Position numbers and translations under genes: made by a program
The notes under the pieces: model-generated
The model's database searches: none
The model's input: the letters and a program-made list of their open reading frames with translations, nothing else
What the model was told of the DNA's origin: nothing
Source of the DNA: Hedera helix
Taxonomy: Eukaryota; Streptophyta; Magnoliopsida; Apiales; Araliaceae
DNA length: 64,000 nucleotides
Assembly: GCA_947179155.2 (NCBI GenBank)
Contig: OX359265.1
Coordinates: 2,403,501 to 2,467,500, forward strand
Reading direction: 5' to 3'
In this document: positions 1-12,400 of the stretch, piece after piece
How the letters are laid out: every line of letters starts with the position of its first letter
Position numbering within the stretch: position 1 is the first letter of the stretch

Positions 1-1319
1 GGAATAGGAGTTCTTAAAATGGCATTTCTGGCCTCACATTTGATAAAAGTATGAATTAATTCAGTGTTTCAGTCCCTATTTTCACCTATGATGTCATTGA
101 CATTCCATTCTAATTCTCCGTTAGGATCTGTATGGAGTATCCGTCTGCATGGAGTAAACAGGCAAGGCAGCAGTCACAGATTGGATGAGGGCCTTCCCGC
201 AATACTCATGTATTGACTTCTTCATCAAGCAAGCCTTTGTTGGACTCTTTCAATGATATAATTGTAGGTATTCCTCCTAACTCTAGAGTGAATGAGGGGG
301 ACTCCAAGGTATTTACCTAAGTCTTCCGTGATAGGAACACTACAAATGGATCGAATATCTCTCACAATATTGGCAGGGACTTTGGGCGAGGGGTACATTT
401 TGGATTTTTCAAGGCTAATGACTTGTCCAAACAACTCCTGGAAATCATTTAGGATTTTCATAATAATTTTAGCTTGCTTCATAGTGGCTTTAGAGAAAAG
501 AATTTTGTTGTCAGCAAAGAACAAATGAGAGAAGGTTAGACCTTGTTTACAAGGTCTTAGAGGTTTCCATTACTTACTTTGCATAGCTCTGTTGATCATA
601 TGAGACAAAGATTCAATGTACAGGACAAAGAGGTACAGAGATAAATGATCCCCTTGCCTAATTCCTTGAGAAGGCCTAAAGACAGGAAAGACATCCCCCG
701 TTCCACAGAATAGCTAGAGAGGAGGTTCTGACACATCTCATGATTATGTTCACAATTTTACTCGGAAATCCAAAATGGACCCGGCTCACCTCAAGAAACT
801 CCCAATTGACTCTATTATAAGCTTTCTCTAGATCCAGTTTTAACACCATACCCTTATCCTTTTGCTTTCGACTTCCGAATGGAATGAAGGATTTCTTGGG
901 TAATAAAGATGTTATCATTCTGTGCCTTCCAGGAACAAAGCTACTTTAAAGTGGGCTAACAATTTTATCCAAGAGGGGTCTAATCCTACCTACAATGACC
1001 TTGGTAAAGAGATGTGAGTAGCATTGATCTATTTTGGGAACTCCCTCTTTTCAAAAGCATTCACCACAAAGTTATGAACATCCTTCCCAACAATATCCCA
1101 ATATTTTTGATAGAAAAGGGCTTGATACCCATCCTGCCCGGGGGCCTTATTGGGTTTCATAGATTTCACAGCACAAGTGGTTTCCTCAAACTCAATAGGT
1201 CTTCCAAGGTTCTCAACATCCCGGTCAGTCAACTTAGGATACAAAGTGTCATGGAAATCACCAAGGTTTACTCTTTCAGTCATTTTCTTTTTAGCTTCAC
1301 AATTTTCTTGTACTCCCAA
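1..1319 (-). mobile_element. Decayed LINE (non-LTR retrotransposon) reverse transcriptase, cut by window edge
   Basis: Minus-strand fragments in broken frames read in order as a plant L1-type reverse transcriptase. At 1319-1029 the stretch contains NKAPGQDGYQALFYQKYW, a typical LINE RT block. Between about 1020 and 920 there is a SFVPGR-like motif preceded by an in-frame stop. At 918-676 there is LKLDLEKAYNRVNWEFL. At 524-225 the catalytic YADD/FADD box reads FADN, followed by SLEKSKMYPSP and LGKYLGVPL. The stops, the frame changes and the changed catalytic box show it is dead. The 3' part of the element runs out of the window at base 1; the endonuclease domain is not seen upstream of 1319. 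Family assignment comes from these motifs; the exact clade is not determined. Confidence 0.85.
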
Positions 1320-1930
1320 AATATGATTTTTTTTATAAAAAAAAATAGATTAAAAGGTGACATTATGCTCATTTAATATTGATTATTATTGTTCAAATTG
1401 AGTTTTGAAGGTCAAATGAAAATATTACAACTTTTCTTAAATGCATAATTTTTTAATGCGACTCATTTTTGGGATATAGATTGCATTATGACAAAAGCTG
1501 AAGGCAGCACAAGTCCGTTGTCCCAACTCCAAATAAGAAGAAGATGCCAATCTCATCCCCTAAATTAAGAAACTAGCAGAAGAATAATTTAATTTAACCA
1601 ATTCAAGAAAATCTATAGCCAAACAATTATATTGCCAGAGCTTAAATATAAGAAGACCCTCTTGATCTGCACCATCAACTAAGCTTATTATTATCTAGTC
1701 TATGAACTGAACCTGTCAAAAAACTAGCACTATACTAATGTCAGTAATGCTGCAACTTCCATGCCAATCTACTTGTGCCTGGTTTTATTCCTTGTTTACT
1801 CTAAAAGTATATTGTTGTGAAAGTATATGCATGTTTGTTCGTTCGTTTGTTCGTTTGTTATACTTGGCTACCTTTCAAAAAAGTTCCGATTGCAGATTCA
1901 ACTTTAGAAAGTCCAGGAACCTCATGGCAA
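1320..1930. other. Intergenic: 3' flank of the E2F gene
   Basis: No coding region is supported here. The stretch lies between the stop codon of the minus-strand E2F gene (1931) and the LINE relic, so it should hold the E2F 3' UTR and polyadenylation site, which I cannot place exactly. A short GTTCGTTT-type repeat lies near 1835-1857. Confidence 0.5.
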
Positions 1931-4900
1931 CTAGGAATGTTGCGTACCCCATAAATCAGTGGCGCTGACATCATGATCTGAGCGAAGCCAATAATCATCA
2001 TCAATCTACAATAAGAAGGAGAAAGTCAGGTTTAGTCAAGATTAGCAATGCAAACTAACAGGTGAGCTAGTTCTGCGTTTTAATATTATCTTACATGGCT
2101 GTCCGATGGGACTATCTTTTGAAGCTCATACACTTTTGAGTCCTCTGAGCGGAAATTATTGGAGGGAGTTTGCCGATTATTTTGATGGTGTGAAGATAGA
2201 GCATTTGCATCCCTGTATCTTCCACCATTCCCAGCAGATGAATCCATTGATTTTGTATTCTTCACTGTAATATCCTCACATTCCTCTTCTTGTTTGCTAA
2301 CATATAAGGAATATAAGGGTATGAGAATGAGGATCTACAAGCATGACAAAAGAGGTATACTTGTGTGTGAAGTTGAAATACCTTAAGAGATACAAATTGA
2401 CTGGCCCTGTGGTGCTTCTTACCATAAGCCTAAACTCCCTCTGTGGGAAAGCTAAATCCTGATCATATAAATAGCCAAATCAGATAATAATATCTACAAA
2501 TTAATTAAGTCTTGTTATCTACACCACCTACCTCATCAGGATCAGGAACTTCAACATAACTAGCACGCGGGGCTTTTACTACAATTAGAGTCTTATCCTG
2601 TGAGTGATAGCAATAAACATATTAAACATCAACATCAAAGATAGTATATCAAAGCTACAAATATTATTCATAGGGAAGTGAACCTTGAAACATGGAAGGC
2701 TCATGATGTCTTCCTCCGTCACAAAGAGATGCCTAAAAAGTCCAACCGGAAAAAATCAAGTATAATCATAAGATCAAATGATGTTTAGACAAAAACAACA
2801 TCAAGAGAAAGCAGTATATACTTCTGAGAATTTTCATCACATTGCATGGCCCTTAGCCGCTCCTGTGTTTCCCTGAAAATAAGGACCAGAAATTAGACTG
2901 AATTATGCACAGTTGAACTACTAAAGACCCCCTCCCATTGCAGTAAATCAAACCTTATGCGATCATCAAGTCTATTATCTTCAGCATATAAATTTTCAAG
3001 TTCAGCCTGTCAAAAAAAAGAACTGTGAGTTTGAATCTTAGCACAATTTTCAAAACGTATACAGCCAATTAAGATGGTACCTATATTATACGATCTGTTA
3101 ACATGAGACACGTTTATTTGAACTGCTGCTACTAGAAAACTTTCATCTCAGGCTTTGTTTATCATTTACAATGCAGTTTCTACATTCACCTTATGTGATT
3201 TTTCTTATGAACTGGTTCGGCAAACATGTAGGATAATAAAGTGACTATAGAGTGATGGTGTCCATAACCATATTAAAAAAAGATTCAGATTCCAATCCAT
3301 ATTCAGATATTCTACACAGTCAAACGAATTTTAGCTTGCTGATTTATGAAAGGTGTAAAGATGTTTATCACCCAAAACAAAAAATAAGAGGGGGGAGAGA
3401 GAGAGAGAGTAAAATTGTAACTATCAGCAAGTGTAACATTTTTTTTGCACCTTCAATTGAGTGACTTGATGGTTCAGCTCCCATGGGCCCAACATCTCGA
3501 ATCCCCTGTTAGTGCAGCTTATATCCATCATCAGACAATAATAAAATACAAGAAAGTACCTAACAGAAAATCAAAAACCTTACTTCCAACGGATGTGGTT
3601 TTTTGCTATTTTCTCAATCAAGCCTATCCCTTCAAGAACATTGGTAATATCATAGATTCTCCTCTTTTTGACCTGTACAACAATAGGAAGTAAGAAAGAT
3701 ATCTAGGATGAAATAAAAGAATAAGTGTGAAATTAAAGTACTAAATCACAATTCTTATACTAATTATCACACTAAACGGAGACCGTGAAAAAAACTCTCA
3801 ACTCAAATTCCTCATGAAATTTTTCTGTAAATACTATATGTATTATTAAGGAAAATATTAGGAAATATTGAAAGCATACATCTAAAACGTCTGCAGTCTT
3901 GTTCAAATCAAGGATGCCATCCTTAGCCTCCTGGATCAAGCTAATAAATTTCTTCGTTAACAAGCCTGCAATCATGTCATACATCCCTTTCAATAGCTAT
4001 TAGAAAAATTAACGAGAAGTAAGCTGTTCTACATTGTAACCCTGCTGTAATAGAATGTAGGTAGTAAGGTAGTTTATAAACTGCACTCACCTAAAGAGCT
4101 GTCATATCGACAACTAGTAGCTAGATTGACATTATCAACATGCTCTGCAAGAAAAAGATGAACAACAAGATTTTCAATTTCCCTGAAATTCAACACGGCA
4201 TTATAAATAGATGAAATGTTATATAATGAAGTTAGATGGCACTACCAGCATTTGATCCTTGTGGCCTAGATTTGATATCTTTTAAAATCTTTGATTTACT
4301 GGATCCCTTCAAAATTGTGGAATTCTCCGGTCCAGCTGAATGGTTGTTAACTGCTTCAGCTGAACTAGGTTCGCAGATAGTTGCTATTCCATTACTATTG
4401 ACCTTGTCCATACCAGCTTCATTTGTTGGCTTTAAAATGTAGAAGGGGAGGAGAGCACACATAAGGGCATACACGATGTGGATGTTTCGGAGATGAATAG
4501 AGTCAATAGACATTGAACAAAAGGTGGGGGAAAACAAATATTTTGATTCTTTCAATTATGACTCGAACAAATAAGTAATAAACTAAGCTAATTGAATATT
4601 ATAGGTTTTGAGATTCGTTTGTCTAGTAGGTTTAATAATTCATTAAACTTCGGAGAAGCTTCAAACATACATCTCAGAAGATGCAAAAAAGTAAAAGCAT
4701 GATGGAGCACAGCATCATGCTAGTTATTGACGTTTAATGAACTACTCCCTCCATCCCCAAAAGGATGGTTTAAGGACAAATTTCACACAAATTAAGGTAA
4801 TCAAATAAGAGGAGAGAATATAAATTTACTTTCCATTTTTGTCGATGTATTGGTATGTGTGTGTTAATTGCTTTAATTGGCTCTTGGGTTTGTGAAGAGA

Positions 4901-6872
4901 GAGTGAATTAATTTGAACCATTCATTTGTGATGTAATTGATTTACTGTTGGCTAAGATGTAATATATAGCTAAGGATAAATTAGTCAATTTAAAATTTTA
5001 TCTAGTTGAGCTATGCACTTTAGACATGATTTTGAGGACAAATTTTTTTGTCACTTAAGCCATCCTTTTGGGGACGGAGGGAGTATAAATAATCATTCAA
5101 GTTCTAAATTCAACGTTCTATTTAGAAAAAATTCACAAAATAATGCACCGAAAGTCCAAAACCCTAAGGAAAATATAATGGGCTAATTCAAAGTTGAAAT
5201 GTGATCTGCATATCAACTTTGGATTCTCTTCTTTATCAGTCCATGACGTATTACATATTCTTGTTGTTTACCTATATATACCATTTTCGCGTGCTTCGAA
5301 ATAAACGCAATAATTACAACCAAGGCTCCCGATCAGATAACTTATTTGCTTTAACATTTATACTTTGTTTTCCATCTAATAAGGAATAATTAGAATCTCT
5401 TCCATCTCTAAGCTGTCAGTATTAAACCAACATAGTATATATTGATCATGATTACATGTTTTTCTTAGTATTCTAAAATCCACGCCTAGATACGCTTAAT
5501 CCCCGCCCAGGCGCTGGCAGGGCTTCTACTGCGTGGGCACCTAAGCCTCGCCTAAGCGGAATGAGACCTCTACCGCATCAATTTAATAAATGCTTTGAAG
5601 CTTTATAGTACCTAAAATAAATTTGTTAAGCCTTAAAGATTGTTTTTTGGTAATTTTTCATGTAAATTTTAAAAAAATTATATTAACTATATACTTTGTA
5701 GAGTATAACAATTATATACAATAGAAAAATAAATAAATGAGACCGCCCAAAAAAAAAGGTAAGAAAATGCCTAGGTATCGCCTAAGTGGCTTAGGTGCTA
5801 GGCCGCCCCTCCATTGCCTAGATCCATCAAACGATTTTTAGAACACTGATTTTTCTAACTAAAACCATTTTATTTTGGCTTAAGAACGCACATCACAGTT
5901 TCCCAGCAACATTAATTGATTAGATGCTAAAAGACAGCATTATACATATTAGCCTCCAAATGTGATTAAACAACAACTTGGATCACATCATCAATATCAA
6001 AAGACAATACAATGAGGATAACAAGCAAATGGATAATTTAAACATGTAATAATTTGCATGATTGTGTCACCCATAGAGAAGGAAATAGCAAAAACCTTTC
6101 GATGATGGTTCTAATTGATCATGAACATTAAATAGATTAATCAACAAGCGTGTCTAGCCGGCAACTGATAACATACTAATAGTAATCTACATTGGCAAAA
6201 CTCAAAAATAACAATAGTAATCTGCATTTGGAAAACTCAAACGTAATAATAGCAACCTACATTGGGACAACTCAAAGGAACAATTCACAACCTAAAAACA
6301 AAGAATGAAACTCTACAAAACATAAGTGGTGCATAAACAACAATCTGTATCATGTAAAACGTATATATAAAGAAAGAATAAGCAGCTGTAGCAGCAATTA
6401 AGAATCAGCACGCCTAATTAAAATGCATTCTGATAGTTTTAACATATTGATATTTCCCAAAATTGAAAAACCCTCTAAAAGCAAATTCATAAACATACAT
6501 ACATAAACGTTTTGTAATGATGTACAGAGATGGGTTTTTTTTTTTTTCTTTGGTTGGGGGGGGGGGGGGGGGGGGGGGTACATACACCAACATCAATTTT
6601 TTTTATAAAAAAAAAAAGGGAAACGAGATGAAACTAACCTGAAATTTGAAAGAGGGGAATTTTTTAGTGTCGAGAGAGTTGGTTGTAGGGATGCCGTTAT
6701 AGGGCGTAATGTAGGGGTTCTGATGGATTCTTCGAGAGAGGTAGTACGGTTGTGGCGGCTGATGAGTCTGGTGGTGGTTTAGCTGAATTCGAGATAGAGG
6801 TATACTATTCAGATCATCTCCTCCACCAGCAGCTGCAGCGGAGGTCGACATTACTCTACTGTTCCTCTTCAT
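1931..6872 (-). CDS. E2FC: E2F transcription factor, E2FC-like (13 exons)
   Basis: DNA-binding cell-cycle transcription factor acting in the nucleus as a heterodimer with a DP protein; plant E2FC is known mainly as a repressor that restrains division. Exons: 6872-6639, 4429-4246, 4144-4091, 3965-3880, 3672-3584, 3505-3451, 3006-2954, 2872-2822, 2732-2684, 2597-2532, 2458-2382, 2296-2095, 2005-1931. All junctions are GT-AG and the phases close to 424 aa plus TAG. Residues about 151-217 form the winged-helix DNA-binding domain (CRYDSSLG, LLTKKFISLI, RRIYDITNVLEGIGLIEK, NHIRWKG). Residues 218-268 are a heptad-rich dimerisation segment. Residues 270-333 are the marked box (FVTEEDIMSLP, YVEVPDPDE). 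Residues 402-419 (DYWLRSDHDVSATDLW) are the C-terminal retinoblastoma-binding motif. The short form and KNHIRWKG favour E2FC over E2FA/B. Initiation could be at 6872 or at the in-frame ATG at 6851 (417 aa). Exon 1 (78 aa) is poorly conserved and is the least certain part. Confidence 0.93.
4743..5085. mobile_element. Stowaway-type MITE in E2F intron 1
   Basis: The left end reads CTCCCTCCATCCCCAAAAGG and the right end is its near-perfect reverse complement (CCTTTTGGGGACGGAGGGAG). The inverted repeats continue inward through GGATGG..TTAAG. TA dinucleotides flank both sides (4743-4744, 5084-5085), as expected for Tc1/Mariner-derived Stowaway elements. The body is about 339 bp, AT-rich and non-coding. 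Confidence 0.85.
5466..5848. mobile_element. hAT-like MITE in E2F intron 1
   Basis: Starts TAGTATTCTAAAAT and ends with the reverse complement of CAGTGTTCTAAAAATCG. GC-rich CGCCTAG/CTAGGCG subterminal motifs recur in both orientations. The 8-bp flanks are GTTTTTCT (5458-5465) and ATTTTTCT (5849-5856), matching at 7 of 8 positions, the duplication size of hAT elements. No transposase is encoded, so it is non-autonomous. Confidence 0.8.
6534..6578. repeat. Poly-T/poly-G tract in E2F intron 1
   Basis: A run of T (interrupted by CTTTGGTT) is followed by an uninterrupted run of more than 20 G on the plus strand (C on the transcribed gene's sense strand). It lies in intron 1 close to exon 1. The exact length may be affected by sequencing error. 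Confidence 0.85.
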
Positions 6873-6993
6873 CTTTAGAGACAGAGAGAGAAAATAGAAG
6901 GTCTAGAAAGAGAATGAAGGAGAAGAGAAACAGAAGAACGAACAGGGAAGGGAATACCTAAAGAGGAGGAAGAAGAGGACGTAACACAAAACA

Positions 6994-7001
6994 GCGGGAA
7001 T
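6994..7001 (-). promoter_or_regulatory. Candidate E2F binding site upstream of the E2F gene
   Basis: Read on the gene's strand the octamer is ATTCCCGC, which fits the plant E2F consensus WTTSSCSS at every position. It lies about 120-130 bp upstream of the first ATG, probably in the promoter or 5' leader. This suggests, but does not prove, autoregulation. Confidence 0.45.
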
Positions 7002-7029
7002 CAGCAAAGCAGAGTTCGAATAGACATGG

Positions 7030-9478
7030 GCCGCCCCCCTTTTCTCTTTCTCTCTCCTAATTTACCCATTTACCCATACGACTTTAATGTATTTCCTGTT
7101 ATGGGTCTGGATAAATGGATTTTGATTTGAAAAAATGTTTAATAAATTATTTGTTAGGTTATAGTATTTGAAATTTAAAAAGTAAGATTCTTCAAAAAAA
7201 AAAGTAAGAGGAAAATCTCTACTTAACAATTTTGAGATAGTGTTTGTTTATCTCTGAATAGATTTTAATAGTTCACCTCTTATTCGTTAAGAGATATAAT
7301 GTTACTTGTTAATTTATTTTTTTTCCTCTGAATGTCTCTAAATAGTTGAGATACAAAATCAAATCTAAACTATTCAGACCAACATCTAAGCAAACTTTGA
7401 TATTTTTTAGACAAAAATACTCTCTTTAATATTATAAAATTTCACTCCAGTACTCGCTACACCACCACGACTGCACCATCAGTCAAACTCAAAAAATCAC
7501 CACCGTCTACACTATCACGACACCATCACTACTGCAACATCACCCACCATAGTTAGACTATCCACCATCATCGTCTGTCCACCATAGCCAGGCCCACCAC
7601 TGCACCTTCACCCATCGCATCGTTAAACCATCATCATTTTCAACTCTTTTATTACCATCATCAACACAAATCTTTAAAACACTTATCTAAGAACAAAATC
7701 AACAAACTAATTTCAAAAAATACAAATCTCACTCCAAATAAATTAAGAAAAAAGGCGGGGAGAATAAAGAGCGAAAGGGGGAAGGAACAGGGGCGAGGAC
7801 AGAGGAGGAGGCAGGGGCAGCGGAAGGAGGAAGGGGTTAGAGGGGACGAAGGGAGGCGACCTTCCTGTTTTCTGCGTGAATGGGGCGGAGAAAACAGGGA
7901 AGGTCTCCCCTTTTGTTTTTTGTTTTTCATTTTTTATACTTTTGTTATATAAAAATAGTTTTATTTAAATTGATTTTTTTTTAATTTGTAAATATCATAA
8001 TAATTTTTAAAATTGGTTTTAATTCTTTTAAAACAATAGTTTTATGTTTGTTAAAATGTCTTTTTTTTTTTTAACAATAAAACAATATAATTTAGTTAAA
8101 AACTCATTCATTTAACTTGAATTCTATTTAATTTATATTCTATTTAGTTTAGTTAAATAATCGTTGTTCATTTTTTATTTATTTAAAATATTATTCAAGT
8201 ATTTCTGATCATCAAATACTTAAACTGTTCAGAGGGTTAAAATAGTAAAAAACTGTTATTCAGACATATTGAAAAAATTAATTATCAAACAATATTTTTT
8301 TCATTTAGATACAATTCTAAACAGATGGTCTATATTATTTAGATATCTAAACTGTTCAGATCTTAACATTCAGTTTTATCAAATATAACCTGACTCTCTA
8401 ATAGAAAGAAAAACTATTTCATATTCTTGGAGTATGGTGAATAACATGCATGTGAGAGGGAAAACAAACTATTCACCATATTGCATGAACATTAAATAGT
8501 TTCTCAATTTCTCCTAATAGAAGTTGTTTAGCATATGGACTAAAAGTATTTAAAATTAAATTTATAATGATTTTTCAAAAATAAAATCGTATAAACGAGT
8601 AAAAATTATCTTTAAATTATTAAAAAAAATAATGACTAGTGTTAAATACAAAAATCCTAAATAACTAATTAGACGCTTTACATTCAGTATATTTTAGTAA
8701 CATTACTTTGTAATATGATTTTAAAAAGTTAATACAAAATATCAAGCTTGTATGGGTGACTCGGGGGTGCAGTATGATTTTAAAAAGTTAATACAAAATA
8801 TCAAGCTTGTATGGGTGACTCGGGGGTGCAGGACATAAGTAATGAAATCTAAACCATTCCCTTGTAGTTGCTCATATTTCGGTTTCTATATAATGAACCT
8901 TCTATGTGACCATTCCCAAATTCAATATGGCTATAATCACCACATAAAGACCCACAAACGATACTAATTATCAAGTGACGACTCTCAAATATATTGTATA
9001 GTACGCGTAAAATATGAAATTAAAAGAAATTTATGTGTGACGATGAATTCTAACACAACAAAATTCAGTAATTGCGATACTCAAAAACTTGCTTTCATTG
9101 CTAACCAGAACCAAGAACAAGGGGAAAACATGTTACCAGAAAATTGCAACTATATTTGATACAATAATTCCACTGCCACCATCAACAGACCATAAAATTA
9201 AACAATAAAGTTAAGGAAACACTCTTCCAATTCATCCCCAAAACAAAATTTCTCGGTAAGAAAACTCTAAAAACAGGAATAATAATGTTGCAACAGAATT
9301 TATTCCTGAATGAGACAACTATCCAAAATTTCAATGAAACAAGATAGTGCACACTTCTATTGTTATTCTTATTCTCATAATTTTTTATTTATTTTTAAAG
9401 AAATAGCTAGTGTACATCAGGAGGGCAGGTACTTGGTCCAATAGCAGAAAACAAATATCACCGAGAGATGCAACCAGA
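7030..9478. other. Intergenic between E2F 5' end and TRM6 3' end; possible decayed hAT-like element
   Basis: No gene is supported. About 7240-8390 may be a decayed transposon. Its left edge carries TGTTTGTTTATCTCTGAAT, and the right edge near 8370-8390 carries a roughly inverted TTATATTTGATAAAACTGAA. Motifs with GTTCAGA/TCTGAAC recur, but I find no matching target duplication. Inside are CCA/ACC-rich low-complexity sequence (7440-7640) and a purine-rich patch (7740-7900). The TRM6 3' UTR lies at the right end (about 9100-9478). Confidence 0.4.
8714..8831. repeat. Exact tandem duplication, 59-bp unit x2
   Basis: The unit beginning TATGATTTTAAAAAGTTAAT and ending GGGGTGCAG occurs twice back to back (8714-8772, 8773-8831) with no mismatch that I see, so the duplication is recent. 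It is non-coding. Confidence 0.9.
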
Positions 9479-12400
9479 TCAGTTAGAATGATCAGTATTG
9501 CATATCCTAGTACCAGTCAGAATATACCCACCAAATGCACTCATCTGCATATGTGGATGGGTTCTTGATGGTAGAACCTGCATTATTTTGTAACCATAAT
9601 AAATAAAAAATACATCAGCATCTCAACTGAATTGAACTAGAAAATGCTGACATGAAATGAAATGAGACGGGAATAAAATCAGTAAAACCTGAGTCTCACA
9701 TCGTAACATGTGTGATACTTTGATGTGTATACAAGGACAATCAAGTTATTGTTGTTAATACTTTCAATTATGACCTTTTAGTTGAACCTGTAGTGGGCTA
9801 AGATAATCCAATAAAATATTAATGAAAAAGAGAATTGGGCCTTATTATCTTATGATTTGATTCGGACTCAGGATTTGACCCCGGTTGTTACATATGATAT
9901 CAGAGCCGACTCTCGAAAGCTCAATCCGGTTATCCGATTAGGTTGTCGAAGTTGGGGACATGAATGCGGGCCTAGTAGGTCGCTAGAGAGGCAAAGAATT
10001 GGACTATGTGTTTGACTTGATGGGAATTTTAGGTATTTAAGTTGGAGAATTTGTAAAAAATAGTCCTACATCGTAACATGTGGGATACTTGGTTGTGAAC
10101 ATAAGGACACTCAAATTACTATCTTTAATACCTTCAATAGTATAAAAAAAAACAAAATGGTAGAGACCACTTGTTGGCCATCAAAATATATATTGCATCA
10201 ACAACTACATTCTAGTTAAGAATCCAATTCTATATATTATTATTAACAGGTATCAAGAGACAAATCCTCCTTTCCAAGTAGTATGTATGTTCATATGTTG
10301 TATATTAGAGCTTCCACTTAATCCATGACACTTACATTTTATCAATTCCTCGCCTCTCAGCAAGTAATATGTATCCACAGATTATACTTTCGCAATTAAC
10401 ACAGTCAACACTTTCAACTTCCATCATTCGATTCATAAGCAGTAGAGAAAATAAGAAAAATGGAAAGGAGGGATACCCTTAGTCTACTTTTTGAGTTTAA
10501 TGAGGAGAGATGAGAGAAGTGGTCCCACAAATACCACTTCTTACCTTTACTTATCTCTAAAGTTAAAAAAATGGATAGATTAGATTGCTCAACATATAAT
10601 TACAGCCATAAATTCAAAAGAAATTCTATTTCTCGTATCAAATAAAAGAATATTATGGTTATCGACAAACTCCCCTTTTTCTCCTCGACTCCAAGGAAGG
10701 AGAATATCCTTTTGACTACATTCCTAATTTTTCCCCGCAAAAGAAAGGAGGCTCATATCCTTTCTCTTCTTTTCTCTCTTTTTTATTCGCTGAGCTTTTT
10801 CTTCTTTCTTTTCTCACCAAAACTCACAAACATTATGCATGTGTAAGATCAAAGATGCATCAAGGTTAAAAACAAAAAATAAAAGTAGTGCAACAGATGA
10901 GAAGACAGAACAACACCTGATATTCACGTAGCCAAGGTTCTGATATTTGCAATCCGATTGCCATTTTCCCAAGCTGCAAATTGTGCATGCATGTTGCAAG
11001 TGGCTGCGTTTAAGCAGAGTGCATCAGTTAATCTTTTGGTTATGTATGCAAATCTAGAAACTAGTATAAACCATGAATCTATCAAACCAAGTTGCAGCAG
11101 GGTAGGTGCCAAAATTTCAATTAGATGACTTATAAGACGTGGCACTTCAAGCATTCAAAAACTTTGGCCCAAGTAACATAAACCTACCTAATACGCATAA
11201 CAATTAAATATTTTAATCATGAATGGTAAACTATAAGATTCTCTTAATGGAACAAATACTTCACATATAAGTTACCAATTGTTAGATACAATAATTTTTT
11301 TACACGTTATAACCGTTTTGATGGTCAGAAAACTTAATATCTTTAACAAGATACATACCCAAATCATTATTTAAAAAGATATGTTTAAGTCAAGCCTGCA
11401 AATTTTAGTTGTTTTATAAATGTTGGTCAAAATGAAACACCGTTGAATCCACAACAAACATTTCTTGACAAGTTTTGCCAACAACCTGAAGATATTGATG
11501 ATAGATTGCAAATGGAGCTGAAAATGATAGTAGTGGGAGGACTTCTTTAACTATTGTCCAAGCATCCTGCTCTGGAACGGCAACTAAGAGGCTGCAAAAC
11601 CATATAGGAATTATGAATTTGGACTAAAAATGGAAATTACTAAATTATTAAATAATGTAATCAACCTTGAAAATCCATTTTCTCTCCACAACTTAATTGC
11701 CTCTCTTTGTGCTTTCTCTCCGACTTTAGAGGCCTTGTAAGCTTTGACAACTGGAGAAGCAGCTGTCTCTGGAAGTTCTGAAATCCCTTTTTCAGAAGAA
11801 AGATCGGTTTCTTCCATATTGACAGAGTTTGGAGGTGAACAAGTAGAGGCCATTTCTTCCTGAACAATGTTTTCAAGTGTCTCTGATTAAAAGTGGGGGA
11901 CTACAAGGAAAAGTTACTTTAAATGATTAGTAAATGTCACCAACATTTGACTGACTCACAATGTTATGGGAGTCTTCAAGCTTGTCAGTTTGCAAGGAAG
12001 TTTCAATTTGAGTAGAAAGGTCAGTTAGAGGCGACTGCACAATTCTGGACCAAAATATATTTGCCAGTATTCGGTAGCACAGTAAATAATTGAAAATTAG
12101 AAGTTACCATCAAAGCAAAATAATCAAGTAATACTAGCAAGTTCAAATTTGAAAACGAAATTTTAATCAACAAACCTCTACTGGAAAAGCTGGAAGGACA
12201 AAGTACCTTTTGCATATTTCATTACTGAAGTTGAACATTCTTACTATATCAATAGGATAAGGTTTAACACCAAGATAGGTATTGCATACATAGCCCATAC
12301 CTACAAACAGGTAACACCATTAAACAATTAGGACATAAATCAATTGGTGGCATAAATAAAAAACTATCTTGCATGTAGAGTTAAACAACTACAGACATGC

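Noticed and set aside
6398..6596. Two minus-strand ORFs with poly-Pro
   Set aside because: Products of the poly-G tract in E2F intron 1.
7661..7930. 89-codon minus-strand ORF rich in Pro, Ser and Phe
   Set aside because: It follows a purine-rich low-complexity patch; there are no domains and no supporting splice or promoter context.
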